This document shows, one piece after another, positions 1 through 8,613 of a stretch of 64,000 nt of DNA. This DNA comes from an uncultured Clostridia bacterium. GTDB lineage: Bacteria > Bacillota > Clostridia > UMGS1810. The position numbers and the translations under genes were made by a program. The notes under the pieces were generated by a model, which did not search any database, was not told the DNA's origin, and was given only the letters and a program-made list of their open reading frames with translations. The stretch lies in contig CAKSPF010000007.1 of NCBI GenBank assembly GCA_934481345.1, forward strand, positions 1 through 64,000, read 5' to 3'. The stretch's first letter is position 1. The number at the start of each line of letters is the position of its first letter.

Positions 1-183
1 TACTCCATCTATGGTAACTGTAAGATTTACTGTTTCTCCTGCTTTTACCGATGTCTTATCTGCTGTTAATGTGAATACATATTCATCTTGAGCAAAAGAA
101 ATCGTCGGAGAAAGTGTAAATAGAAACATCAATACGAGAAACAATGCTGTTGCTCTTGATGCACATTTATTTGTCAACTTCAT
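1..183 (-). CDS. Secreted Ig/cohesin-like protein, N-terminal fragment
   Basis: Partial gene: 61 codons are visible and the frame stays open across the left edge. The protein starts with a Sec signal peptide (Lys-rich start, hydrophobic core, small residues before the probable cut near SFA-QDE). The start of a beta-sandwich module follows, with residues like ADKTSVKAGETVNLTVTIDG, a pattern common to the first strands of cohesin and bacterial Ig-like domains. GAGGAAAC lies a few bases before the ATG. The dockerin gene just upstream suggests a cell-surface or cellulosome-like role, but too little is visible to tell cohesin from generic Ig. Confidence 0.6.
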   Translation of the reverse strand, partial: MKLTNKCASRATALFLVLMFLFTLSPTISFAQDEYVFTLTADKTSVKAGETVNLTVTIDGV

Positions 184-210
184 ATTTGTTTCCTCCACTT
201 TGAAATATTA

Positions 211-828
211 TTACTTTGCAGGAAACGGTGTTCCTTTAATCGCATAATCTATTATAGAAAGAACATCCGTTACAATAACTTTACCGTCAGCATCAACATC
301 CGCTGCCTTTATACCATACTCATAAACCTCTGTTGTATTAACTCTGTAGAATGGTGTTCCTTTATTTACATAGTCCACAACTGATGAAGCATCAATAACA
401 TTTATTTTTTTATCATCATTTACATCACCTAACATATAATCACCCGGTGCCGGCGGGTTCGGCTCATCTCCGCCTTCCTGAACAACTGCCTGAAGCGGAT
501 CTGTGCCTGAAGGCATTGAGGAATATCCGGAATAGATAGTAACGTTCTTTGCATTTCCTGCATCAAATGTATATGCTGCCGTGCCGTCTGTTGCCGTGAT
601 CTGATCTATGTACCGAATAGCGCCCGTGTTGTCTGCTACTGTTGATAGATCCGTACCTGTGTCTACTGCCAACAATGTGGATTCTTCACCTGCGGTAAGT
701 CCTGTTACCGAAACTACGATTTTGCCGTCTTCCGCTTTTGTTGCCGATATGCTTGCAGCAAATGCTGTAGTGCAAATCATCATAAGCAAAAGCGTAACTG
801 TCAATGTTTTTGCTAAAAACTTATTCAT
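211..828 (-). CDS. Secreted protein with C-terminal type I dockerin
   Basis: 205 aa. Residues 1-24 form a signal peptide ending in TAFA. Residues 25-115 are a small beta-rich module with no family I can name. A Pro-rich linker (PNPPAPG) follows, then a type I dockerin (about 130-205) with two Ca2+-binding repeats: GDVNDDKKINVIDASSVVDY and ADVDADGKVIVTDVLSIIDY. In known systems dockerins bind cohesin modules and attach a passenger to a scaffold. No glycoside hydrolase or protease motif is visible in the passenger, so it may be structural or non-catalytic. The gene sits just upstream of another secreted protein and has its own promoter. Confidence 0.8.
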   Translation of the reverse strand: MNKFLAKTLTVTLLLMMICTTAFAASISATKAEDGKIVVSVTGLTAGEESTLLAVDTGTDLSTVADNTGAIRYIDQITATDGTAAYTFDAGNAKNVTIYSGYSSMPSGTDPLQAVVQEGGDEPNPPAPGDYMLGDVNDDKKINVIDASSVVDYVNKGTPFYRVNTTEVYEYGIKAADVDADGKVIVTDVLSIIDYAIKGTPFPAK

Positions 829-941
829 AATTCATCCTCCATTTTTTGTTTTTTTAATGCCTGTCAAAATAAGAAAGAACCCTCCAAAACACAAAACAAA
901 GACACTCTCCCAATTAACTTTTAGCATTCTAATGTACCCTA

Positions 942-969
942 ATTATAACACATTTAACAACAAATTCAA
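942..969 (-). promoter_or_regulatory. Sigma-A-like promoter of the dockerin gene
   Basis: On the minus strand a -35 TTGAAT (969-964) and a -10 TATAAT (947-942) are separated by 16 bp, about 115 bp upstream of the dockerin start codon. Confidence 0.6.
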
Positions 970-1062
970 TAGCTTTTATAAAATTTCAGCTTCAAAATCA
1001 CTTTTTTGGCACTTTGAACAAATTTAAAACCCTTTTTTGTGTATTAAGTCAACGCATATTTT

Positions 1063-1104
1063 GCAAAATGCAAAAGAACTGCACGGCGGTTATTTGCCGT
1101 ACAG
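1063..1104 (-). terminator. Intrinsic terminator of the polA-coaE-transglycosylase group
   Basis: On the minus strand CTGTACGGC pairs over 9 bp (one G-U) with GCCGTGCAG (positions 1104-1079), followed by a T-rich run. The stop codon of the transglycosylase gene lies in the loop. Confidence 0.55.
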
Positions 1105-1647
1105 TCCCCTGTATATTTCCATTCTTTTGCTGACTTTCTTTATATACTGTGCCGTTTCGTTGAAAGGTATGCTTTTTAACGTAACTCCGTCGTCGGAGTA
1201 CCTGGGCTGTGAAAGCCAATTATTTACATTGCCGAGCCCTGCGTTGTATGCCGCAAGTGCCGTCCTCGTGTTTCCGCCGTACAAATCCTCCAGATAGTCA
1301 AGATAGGCACAGCCTATGTATATATTCTCCTTTGGGGAATATATTTTTTCTTCGGCAATATCGAGGTTCAGATTTTCTATGCACCACAGGGCGGTTTCTT
1401 TCTTCAGCTGCATAAGTCCGCCTGCCGATTTGTGGCTTACTGCCTCCTCGTCAAAGCTGCTTTCGGTGCTTATAATGCCCATAACCAAAAATTCATTCAG
1501 CTCGTACCGGCTGCTGTAGGCAATAATACTGTCCTCGTATTTAAGCGGATACAAAAGCTTCATCGCCGGCCGGAGAAGCGCCGCGGCGGCTGCCGAAATC
1601 AAAGCAACCGTTATAACAGCCGAAAAATATCCTTTTTTATTTTTCAT
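1090..1647 (-). CDS. Lytic transglycosylase, SLT family
   Basis: 185 aa. One N-terminal membrane segment (about 8-27) is followed by an extracellular SLT domain. The catalytic Glu is in the ES motif (STESSFDEEAVSHKSAGGLM), followed by the family blocks GLMQL and AYNAGLGNVNNW. Family members cleave the MurNAc-GlcNAc bond of peptidoglycan to give 1,6-anhydro-MurNAc ends. The small anchored form fits cell-wall remodelling, not phage lysis. The gene overlaps the end of coaE by about 11 bp, so it is translated with it. The partnership with coaE and polA appears to be only operon organisation. Confidence 0.9.
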   Translation of the reverse strand: MKNKKGYFSAVITVALISAAAAALLRPAMKLLYPLKYEDSIIAYSSRYELNEFLVMGIISTESSFDEEAVSHKSAGGLMQLKKETALWCIENLNLDIAEEKIYSPKENIYIGCAYLDYLEDLYGGNTRTALAAYNAGLGNVNNWLSQPRYSDDGVTLKSIPFNETAQYIKKVSKRMEIYRGLYGK

Positions 1648-2221
1648 TTAAAAATCCAAGCTCCTTCTCAAGACTGCTGTACAAATCGTCAATTCCCGAA
1701 TTGTTATATACCACCGTATCGCAGTTTTTGATATAAAACTCATCTGACGGCTGGCTGTGAAGTCTTGCTAAAATCCGTTTTTCATCAAGCGAATCACGCT
1801 TTACAAGCCGCAGCACTCTGTTCTCCGTGCTGCTGAGCACGCCGACGGTCAAAGTGCAACATGCGTCAAGCCCTGCTTCAAAGAGAAGCGGCGCATCCAG
1901 CACGATATTTTTTTCGGGATTTAAGCTGATTATTTTATTTGTTTCTTCTATTATATACTTATGAGTAATGGCATTTAATAATTTTAGTTTTTTTCCATCA
2001 TTAAAAACCATATCTCCAAGCATATGCCTGTTAAGCTCGCCGTTTTCATCCAGAATACCGTCTCCGAAATTCTTTACTATTTCATCAAGGCAATTCTGCC
2101 CCTTCCGGCACACGCTCCGCGACAGCAAATCCATATCTATTATCAGAAAGCCCCTGTCCGCAAAAAACTTGCAGGCGCTGCTTTTGCCCGTTCCCGAACC
2201 TCCGGTAAGTCCTATTATCAT
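1637..2221 (-). CDS. coaE: Dephospho-CoA kinase
   Basis: 194 aa, normal length for CoaE. It phosphorylates the 3'-OH of dephospho-CoA in the last step of coenzyme A synthesis in the cytoplasm. The N-terminal P-loop is GLTGGSGTGKSS; the CoA-domain block (IDMDLLSR) and the LDAPLLFEAGLD segment are also present. It lies 15 bp after polA in the same direction and overlaps the transglycosylase gene, so the three form one transcription unit. Confidence 0.93.
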   Translation of the reverse strand: MIIGLTGGSGTGKSSACKFFADRGFLIIDMDLLSRSVCRKGQNCLDEIVKNFGDGILDENGELNRHMLGDMVFNDGKKLKLLNAITHKYIIEETNKIISLNPEKNIVLDAPLLFEAGLDACCTLTVGVLSSTENRVLRLVKRDSLDEKRILARLHSQPSDEFYIKNCDTVVYNNSGIDDLYSSLEKELGFLNEK

Positions 2222-2236
2222 GCCGTATTCCTCCCG

Positions 2237-4873
2237 TTATTTAGCGTCATACCAAGAAGCGCCCGACTTTGTTTCCGCTACAAGCGGCACGGCAAGGTCT
2301 GCGGCATTTTCCATGCAGTTTTTCAAAAGCCCCCTTACCTCTTTTTCTTCATCAACATATGTTTCTATTATAAGTTCGTCATGAACCTGCAATATAAGCC
2401 GGGATTTCAGGCCTCGTTTTCTGAGTTCGCGCTCTACGCTCACCATAGCAATTTTTATAATATCGGCGGCAGTACCCTGGATAGGTGTATTTCTCGCCAT
2501 GCGCTCTCCGGCAGAACGCACCATAAAGTTTGAAGAGCTGATTTCCGGTATAACGCGCCGTCTGCCGAAAAGTGTAGAAACATATCCGGTATCCTTAGCG
2601 GTTTGTATGGTATTTTCCATATATTTTTTTACGTTAATATATTTTTCAAAATAGCTGTCTATATATTTTTTTGCCTCTTTTACGGTTATTCCCAAATCCT
2701 TTGCAAGCGAAAAATCTCCCATGCCGTACACTATTCCGAAATTAACGGTTTTTGCGCGGCTTCTCAAAAGCGGATTAACTTCATGAAGCGGCACTCCGAA
2801 TATTTTGGACGCCGTCGAAGCATGAATATCTTCATTATTTTTAAACGCATTTATAAGGTTTTCATCACCGGAAATATGCGCCAGCACCCTTAATTCTATC
2901 TGGGAATAATCCGCGTCCACAAGCACACAGCCCGGCTTTGCGACAAACATTTTGCGTATTTCGCGGCCAAGCTCGGTGCGTACCGGAATGTTTTGCAAAT
3001 TAGGTTCTGTGGAGCTTATTCTGCCGGTTACGGTAACAGTCTGATTGAATTTTGAATGTATTCTGCCGGTAGAGCGGTCAATAACCGCAAGCAGACCGTC
3101 GCCATAGGTGGATTTTAATTTGGTAAGCTGTCTGTAATCTATTATTTTTTCTATAATATCATGCTTTCCGAGAAGTTTCTCAAGAACCTCGGCATTTGTC
3201 GAGTATCCTGTTTTTGTCTTTTTAACGGCTTTCAGACCAAGTTTTTCAAACAAAATCACGCCAAGCTGTTTCGGCGAGTTTATATTGAATTTTTCTCCGG
3301 CAAGCGTATATATTTCTTCCTCAAGAATATCTATTTTCTGTGCAAGAGAATCGTCAAATTCCCTGAGGCGCTCCCCGTCTACCAAAAAGCCCTCTGTTTC
3401 CATTGTTGCCAAAACTCTTATAAGCGGAAACTCAACATCATAAAGCAGTTTTTCCTGTCCGTCCGCTTTGATTTTTTCTTCTTCATATTTTTTTATTTCC
3501 GCCATTGCTCCGAGCTGCTGCGTCAGATACTTACTCAGCTCATCACTGCTCAGACCGGCTATTGTTTTGGCATTTTTTCCGCTGCCGAAAAAGTCCTTCT
3601 CGTCGGTAAGGTTAACCGACAGAAATTCCATTGCCGTTCCGCTCAGATCATAGCTGCTTCTGAGCGGATTTATTATATATGCGCCCACGCTTATGTCAAA
3701 ATAATTATCCGAAAATACTACCCCGTATTTACAGAGCAAAACCATATCCGCCTTTATATCGGGCGAAACCTTTAACACATCGTCGCTCTCAATATAGGGC
3801 TTCAGAAGATTTGCAAGTCTGTCTGCTTCCGACTGTACATAATACACCGTATCTCCGGCAAGAAAAGCAAAAGAGAAAAGCGCTCCGTCAAGCTCAAAAA
3901 TTCTGTACATAAGGGTGTTTCCGATATTTTTGAGAAGTTCGGCCGCAGAATCTATGCTGTCTGCCGTTTCAAATTTCGGGAAAGCAAATTTGCTTTCGGC
4001 AGACAAACCGCCGATTTTTTTCAGAAAGCTGTTAAATTCCAGGTTTGTAAACAGTTCCGCAAGGCGCTCAGTGTCATATTCCGCGCGTTTTGCCATGTCA
4101 AGTTCAAAATCCAGCGGAACATTTTTATCTATTGTGCAGAGCGTTTTACTCAAAAACGCCATTTCTCTGCCGTCCTCAAGCTTTTTCCTTGCGGCAGGCT
4201 TCACAATCGGGTCATCAAGGTTTTGATACAGTGTTTCTATAGACTTAAATTTTTTAATATATTCAAAAGCAGTTTTTTCGCCTATTCCCTTAACTCCGGG
4301 TACATTATCCGAGGTGTCGCCCATAAGTCCTTTCACGTCTATAAACTGCGAGGGCGTCACGCCGTAGGTATCCTCAACGTCGTCGGAATCAAGCTCGGTG
4401 GTAGCGGTAGAGCCGCCCTTTGTCACGGTAAGCAGGATTTTGGTTGTATCGGTCGCAAGCTGAAGGTCGTCCTTATCACCGGTAAGTATAAAGCACTCAA
4501 TATCGCTTTCATTGCATATACGGCTGACTGTTCCTATAATATCGTCCGCCTCGTAGCCCTCTTTTTCCAATACGGTTATGTTCATTGCCGACAAAATTTC
4601 CTTCATTACAGGCATCTGCTGTGCAAGCTCCGGCGGCATTCCCTTGCGCTGCGCCTTATACTCCGAGTATGCCTTGTGTCTGAAGGTGGGAGCCTTCAGG
4701 TCGAAAGCCACGGCTATATATTCCGGGCACAGTTCATCTATGTTTTTAAACATAATATTTAAAAATCCGTAAATACCGTTTGTGTACAGTCCGTGCTTAT
4801 TTGTAAGCATTCTGATACCGTAAAAAGCGCGGTTTATTATGCTGTTGCCGTCAATAATCAATAACTTTTCCAT
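2237..4873 (-). CDS. polA: DNA polymerase I
   Basis: 878 aa. Residues 1-290 are the 5'-3' exonuclease/flap domain with Asp-rich metal sites (IIDGNSIINRAFYG; GYEADDIIGT; GDKDDLQLA). The C-terminal polymerase has motif A (VDADYSQIELR, from 652), motif B (RSRAKTVNFGIVYG, about 704) and motif C (QVHDELIIE, HDE at 831-833). The middle 3'-5' exonuclease domain is present in size, but the D-x-E of ExoI is replaced by FELDGALFS, so proofreading is probably lost, as in the Bacillus stearothermophilus and Taq enzymes. It acts in Okazaki fragment processing and repair. An extended -10-like TGGTACAAT lies upstream at about 4905-4915. Confidence 0.96.
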   Translation of the reverse strand: MEKLLIIDGNSIINRAFYGIRMLTNKHGLYTNGIYGFLNIMFKNIDELCPEYIAVAFDLKAPTFRHKAYSEYKAQRKGMPPELAQQMPVMKEILSAMNITVLEKEGYEADDIIGTVSRICNESDIECFILTGDKDDLQLATDTTKILLTVTKGGSTATTELDSDDVEDTYGVTPSQFIDVKGLMGDTSDNVPGVKGIGEKTAFEYIKKFKSIETLYQNLDDPIVKPAARKKLEDGREMAFLSKTLCTIDKNVPLDFELDMAKRAEYDTERLAELFTNLEFNSFLKKIGGLSAESKFAFPKFETADSIDSAAELLKNIGNTLMYRIFELDGALFSFAFLAGDTVYYVQSEADRLANLLKPYIESDDVLKVSPDIKADMVLLCKYGVVFSDNYFDISVGAYIINPLRSSYDLSGTAMEFLSVNLTDEKDFFGSGKNAKTIAGLSSDELSKYLTQQLGAMAEIKKYEEEKIKADGQEKLLYDVEFPLIRVLATMETEGFLVDGERLREFDDSLAQKIDILEEEIYTLAGEKFNINSPKQLGVILFEKLGLKAVKKTKTGYSTNAEVLEKLLGKHDIIEKIIDYRQLTKLKSTYGDGLLAVIDRSTGRIHSKFNQTVTVTGRISSTEPNLQNIPVRTELGREIRKMFVAKPGCVLVDADYSQIELRVLAHISGDENLINAFKNNEDIHASTASKIFGVPLHEVNPLLRSRAKTVNFGIVYGMGDFSLAKDLGITVKEAKKYIDSYFEKYINVKKYMENTIQTAKDTGYVSTLFGRRRVIPEISSSNFMVRSAGERMARNTPIQGTAADIIKIAMVSVERELRKRGLKSRLILQVHDELIIETYVDEEKEVRGLLKNCMENAADLAVPLVAETKSGASWYDAK

Positions 4874-4932
4874 TATTCCACCTCAAAAATCACACTGATA
4901 ATAATTATTGTACCACAAATATTATCGGATTT

Positions 4933-6435
4933 CTACCCTATGGGATAAAATTTAACAATTTCTTCCGCGATTGCTTTAAAAACAGGAACTGCGCTGCCGC
5001 TCCCGCTTCTGCCGTTTTCTGCAAAAACCGCCATTGCATATTTCGGATTATCATACGGAAAAAATCCGCAGAACCAGCCGTGAACCATATTTTCGCCGTT
5101 TTCATACCAGCCGGTCTGTGCCGTTCCCGTTTTACCGGCTATTTCCACTATATCGCTTTTTGCTCCCGAGGCAGTTCCGTCCGTCACGGCCTTACGCATA
5201 CATTTCTGTATTTCGTATGCAATGTTTCTGTCTATTACCCGCCTTTCAAAATTTTCACGGAGGTCGCGCTTCTCCGCTCCGTTTTCACCAACTATACTCT
5301 GAGCAACATTAACACTGTTTGCAATGCCGTTGTTTGCTACAATACATGCCATATTTGCCGCCTGAACGGGGGTAATCAGTATTTCACCCTGCCCTATGCT
5401 GAAATTTACCGATTCAAGCACGCCGTAGGAATCTCTTACCGGCAGACAGCCTGCACTTTCAGACAAACAGTCAAAGCACAGCACCCTTAAACCAAGACCG
5501 AATTTTTCCGCCATGTTTATAATGCTTTTTGCGCCCGTTCTCACACCCATATTGTAAAATGCACAGTTGCACGATTCGGCAAAAGCATTTTCAAAATCCA
5601 AAGTGCCGTGACCGTCTTTTTTGTGGCAGGCAAACTCTCTGCTGTCTATAATCTCCGTACCGCTGCAGTTGTACAAATCTTCTGCAGTATTATTTTCGAG
5701 CGCTGCGGATGCAGTAATTATCTTAAAAATACTGCCTGCGTTATATGCGCTTATGCATTTATTAACCAACTCGCCGCCGTCCGACTTCAGATACTCATTC
5801 ACGTTATTTCTGTCAAACTGCGGTCTGCTTGCCATTGCAAGAATATCGGAATTTTTTACGTCCATAACAACCGCCGCGCCGTCGATACCGTAAGAATCCA
5901 TGCAGTTCTCGACAATTTTTTGTATATGATAATCCAGCGTAAGCTTTACAGAGCTCATATTGCCGTTTTTTCTGCCGGCAACGCTTAAACCGTTGTTTTT
6001 CACCACATTTCCGACAGCATCGGTTATCACGTTTGCAGTGCAGGATTTATCTGTATACAGCACGGAATCAAAGCATTTTTCCAGACCGCTTATACCGCGG
6101 CCGTCGGAGTCAACATAGCCTATAAGGTGTTCTGCCAAGCTGTTTTTGCCATATCTTGCGATTGTTTCAAGTGACAGTTCGCCCTGATTTTTTGTGATAC
6201 TGCCGTCTTTGGATATATTAATTAATTCCGGAGAATTTTCCACAAGCGGTATCATGTTTCTGTCATAAAAAAGTCCGCGGTGCTTTTTTATCTCTATCTG
6301 TTCAGACCTTTGTGCAACGACATTTTTAGAATACTCCTTATTTTTCACAACAGCAATGCGAAGCTGCACAATCACGAGCGCCGCCGCTGCCGCCGCCAAA
6401 AAAAATACAAACGCTTTCAGTCTTTTTGTATTCAT
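4933..6435 (-). CDS. Class B penicillin-binding protein (transpeptidase)
   Basis: 500 aa. A single N-terminal membrane helix (about 8-28) is followed by a short PBP-dimer-type domain and a C-terminal D,D-transpeptidase. All three active-site boxes are seen: S235-I-F-K238 (NAGSIFKI), S288-C-N290 and K435-T-G437 (GKTGTAQTGW). It cross-links peptidoglycan on the outer face of the membrane. It is shorter than FtsI/SpoVD proteins and has no PASTA domains, so it resembles short PbpA/FtsI-type enzymes. I cannot assign it to division, elongation or sporulation. It precedes polA by 59 bp on the same strand, and a terminator separates it from the sensor gene upstream. Confidence 0.9.
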   Translation of the reverse strand: MNTKRLKAFVFFLAAAAAALVIVQLRIAVVKNKEYSKNVVAQRSEQIEIKKHRGLFYDRNMIPLVENSPELINISKDGSITKNQGELSLETIARYGKNSLAEHLIGYVDSDGRGISGLEKCFDSVLYTDKSCTANVITDAVGNVVKNNGLSVAGRKNGNMSSVKLTLDYHIQKIVENCMDSYGIDGAAVVMDVKNSDILAMASRPQFDRNNVNEYLKSDGGELVNKCISAYNAGSIFKIITASAALENNTAEDLYNCSGTEIIDSREFACHKKDGHGTLDFENAFAESCNCAFYNMGVRTGAKSIINMAEKFGLGLRVLCFDCLSESAGCLPVRDSYGVLESVNFSIGQGEILITPVQAANMACIVANNGIANSVNVAQSIVGENGAEKRDLRENFERRVIDRNIAYEIQKCMRKAVTDGTASGAKSDIVEIAGKTGTAQTGWYENGENMVHGWFCGFFPYDNPKYAMAVFAENGRSGSGSAVPVFKAIAEEIVKFYPIG

Positions 6436-6502
6436 TAAAAAACCTCCGATACCAATTACATAATTAATATATAATTTTTACCAAACAATCGGAGATATTC
6501 AT

Positions 6503-6538
6503 AAAAAAAGTACAGTTCAAAATGAACCGCACTTTTTT
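6503..6538 (-). terminator. Terminator after the AgrC-like sensor gene
   Basis: A hairpin with A-rich and T-rich flanks (arms 6504-6518 and 6524-6538, loop AAAAT, with G-U pairs on the minus-strand RNA) lies directly after the stop codon at 6544. It isolates the sensor gene from the penicillin-binding protein gene. Confidence 0.7.
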
Positions 6539-6543
6539 GCAGG

Positions 6544-7611
6544 TTATTTTTTTACAGAAAGCTGAATTTTATATTCGCTTTCCGAAGTATATATTATTCC
6601 TTTGTTTTTGGATATTACAGAATGAAGCGTGGCAAGCATTGTGCCGTCATATACTGCCGACCCGTCCGACTTTATCATAATGCATATCTGTCCGTTCTTT
6701 TGCATTATTTCCAGCCTTATGTATTTTTCTGCATTTAACAGCGCATCGTCCATCATACCGGTCAGAGCAACAAGTATATCGCAGACATTAATATCCTCCG
6801 GCAAATTGCACACGCACACAAAGCATATATTTTTTCTCTGTGCCGCCGCCTTATACATAGCCAGAAATGCGTTTAAGGTTTTATTTTCGCAAAAGCGGAT
6901 TTCGCCCGCATCCATATGCATAGCCAGTTTTTCGATAAAACGCAGCTGCAAATCAAGCATTTCTTTATTATGCCGTTTATTTGTTCTGTCGCTTGAATAG
7001 TTAAAAAAACAAACTTCAAATCCGATAAACAATACCGACAGCACTGTTGTCAGCACAGGTATTGACACTCCCGGACAGCTAAACAGAAAATCGCTGTAAA
7101 CTGTTGTCGCATAAGTAATTATGTATGCCACCGCAGGCGGAAAACAAAGATAATTTGCTTCTTTTCGGTTCGATTTGAACATCTTAACAACTACCGGCGC
7201 GGCAAACTTTGCAATAAGTAAAACAAGGACGGCAGATACCGCGATCTCCGATACTGCATTTGCAGCAGTCCCTCCGCCGAGCAGATATGCAAAAAGAATG
7301 CACAGCCATTTTCGCGGTGTTGTAAGCATATATGCAGCGGTAAGAGCAAACACCGCTTCGCAGACAGATGTTTTGACGACAAATATGTAATAAATCAAAA
7401 GAGGCAGATGAACTGTAAAGGGATAGAGCATATATATGCCGTCCCTGCCGAGATTTTTCCAAAGAAAAAGGTTTGACAATCCACTGATAATACAGATAGC
7501 TATAATTCCGAAAATTTGCAGACGGTTCTTTTTCTCTTTGGTGAACAGCAGCATAAGGATGTTGCCGTAAAGAGTTACCGTTATAAAATTAATTACATCC
7601 AACCGCTTCAC
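6544..7611 (-). CDS. Degenerate AgrC-like (GHKL-type) membrane sensor
   Basis: 355 aa. Residues 1-210 form about six hydrophobic membrane segments, followed by a cytoplasmic region starting near NKRHNKEMLDLQ. This layout matches AgrC/GHKL peptide-sensing histidine kinases, which pair with LytTR response regulators. The expected phospho-acceptor block (like LRHDIKNH) is not there: the position reads MLDLQLRFIEKL. The N-box is altered to GMMDDALLNAEKY and no clear G-x-G ATP lid is visible. It may therefore be a non-catalytic sensor or decoy. No response regulator gene adjoins it, but paired direct repeats precede its promoter. The family call is by architecture only. Confidence 0.55.
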   Translation of the reverse strand: MKRLDVINFITVTLYGNILMLLFTKEKKNRLQIFGIIAICIISGLSNLFLWKNLGRDGIYMLYPFTVHLPLLIYYIFVVKTSVCEAVFALTAAYMLTTPRKWLCILFAYLLGGGTAANAVSEIAVSAVLVLLIAKFAAPVVVKMFKSNRKEANYLCFPPAVAYIITYATTVYSDFLFSCPGVSIPVLTTVLSVLFIGFEVCFFNYSSDRTNKRHNKEMLDLQLRFIEKLAMHMDAGEIRFCENKTLNAFLAMYKAAAQRKNICFVCVCNLPEDINVCDILVALTGMMDDALLNAEKYIRLEIMQKNGQICIMIKSDGSAVYDGTMLATLHSVISKNKGIIYTSESEYKIQLSVKK

Positions 7612-7652
7612 TCCCTCGCCGGTTTTACCACAAATTCAAGATGCTATAACTA

Positions 7653-7720
7653 ATTCTATATTCTTTTTATTTACAATTCAATATTTATGACATAACTTGC
7701 ACTAAAACGTCATAACTTAC
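7653..7720 (-). promoter_or_regulatory. Promoter with paired direct repeats upstream of the AgrC-like gene
   Basis: Minus strand: -35 TTGAAT (7681-7676), 17 bp spacer, -10 TAGAAT (7658-7653). Just upstream are two copies of AAGTTATG (7698-7691 and 7718-7711) exactly 20 bp apart. Two tandem half sites next to a -35 element is the usual layout for activator binding, for example by LytTR or OmpR-type regulators. Confidence 0.45.
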
Positions 7721-7768
7721 AAAACACAAATTATACAAATACCACATATCAATATATTAAAACAGCTT

Positions 7769-8098
7769 TTAAACATTTGATTTATACCATTCTATAAAGC
7801 TGCAAACAAATTGTTTTTGTTCCGCCGACAGATTTTTACATTTTTCTGTTATCAGGTTATCCATGTCATTTTCATTTAAAGAGTTCACTGCACCGATAAG
7901 CAGATAATCCGGCGTGGTCTTTAAAACCTTGCATATTCTCATAAGCACATCTATACTTGGGATTGAACGAGCTGTTTCGATATTTGAAAGATATTTATCA
8001 CTCAGTTCCGCCATTTCGTTGACTTGCCGCTGTTTTAGTCCGAGTTCTTTTCTGCGTTCGGCTATTCTCTTTCCGACTTCTTTATAATCAACATACAT
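7769..8098 (-). CDS. XRE-family helix-turn-helix regulator
   Basis: 109 aa from the ATG at 8098, chosen because AGGGGTGA lies 6 bp before it; the upstream GTG is part of that ribosome site. Residues 7-62 are a Cro/CI-type HTH: KRIAERRKELGLKQRQVNEM for helices 1-2, then LSDKYLSNIETARSIPSIDV for recognition helix and dimer helix. The short C-terminal tail (ITEKCKNLSAEQKQFV) is helical. It probably represses a nearby gene; the divergent zinc-ribbon gene is the obvious candidate, but no operator could be proved. Confidence 0.8.
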   Translation of the reverse strand: MYVDYKEVGKRIAERRKELGLKQRQVNEMAELSDKYLSNIETARSIPSIDVLMRICKVLKTTPDYLLIGAVNSLNENDMDNLITEKCKNLSAEQKQFVCSFIEWYKSNV

Positions 8099-8178
8099 CT
8101 CTTTCACCCCTAAGTATTAATATAATAATTATATTATTTCAATGATTTTTTAAAACATACCATAAGATGAATTTCTAC

Positions 8179-8207
8179 TTGACATACGAATTATTATGAT
8201 TTATAAT
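8179..8207 (+). promoter_or_regulatory. Consensus promoter of the zinc-ribbon gene
   Basis: TTGACA (8179-8184), 17 bp spacer, TATAAT (8202-8207). Transcription would begin near 8214, which excludes the in-frame ATG at 8206 as a start codon and leaves an untranslated leader containing an orphan AGGAGG at 8244-8249. Confidence 0.8.
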
Positions 8208-8295
8208 GGGATTATCTACTAAAAACAAGAAAAATATTAAGACAGGAGGAGTACCTACATATAAAAAGCATGTAGATAATGTGGGTAAAAAGAAT

Positions 8296-8607
8296 ATGAA
8301 ATTTTGTCAGAAATGCGGAAAGGAAATTATGAACGAGGCTGTAGTCTGCCCCGGTTGCGGCTGTGCACAGGAAAGCCCGGTAAAAAATACGGAAGATGCA
8401 GGAGGATTCGGTTGGGCAACACTGGGATTTTGTATTCCTGTCGCCGGATTGGTTCTTTATTTAGTCTGGAAAGATACTATGCCGCTAAGAGCAAAATCCC
8501 TTGGCAAATCGGCTTTAGTAAGAGGTATTATATCAATAATACTGCTTATCGTTTATGTATATTTTATTTATGCATTTATTGTCGGATTTGTGTTGAATGC
8601 ATTTTGA
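8296..8607 (+). CDS. Zinc-ribbon membrane protein
   Basis: 103 aa from the ATG at 8296. It begins with a one-ribbon zinc finger (MKFCQKCGKEIMNEAVVCPGCGC), followed by two hydrophobic segments (about residues 40-55 and 75-100). This architecture is common in Firmicutes, but the function is not established. The start was chosen because the longer frame begins inside the -10 box; GTG 8281 is an alternative. The ribosome site directly before 8296 is weak, while a perfect AGGAGG lies about 45 bp upstream, so translation initiation may depend on leader folding. Confidence 0.65.
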   Translation: MKFCQKCGKEIMNEAVVCPGCGCAQESPVKNTEDAGGFGWATLGFCIPVAGLVLYLVWKDTMPLRAKSLGKSALVRGIISIILLIVYVYFIYAFIVGFVLNAF

Positions 8608-8613
8608 TAAATT

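Noticed and set aside
8206..8295. Longer N-terminus of the zinc-ribbon protein
   Set aside because: The ATG at 8206 falls inside the -10 box of a consensus promoter, so it would not be on the transcript.
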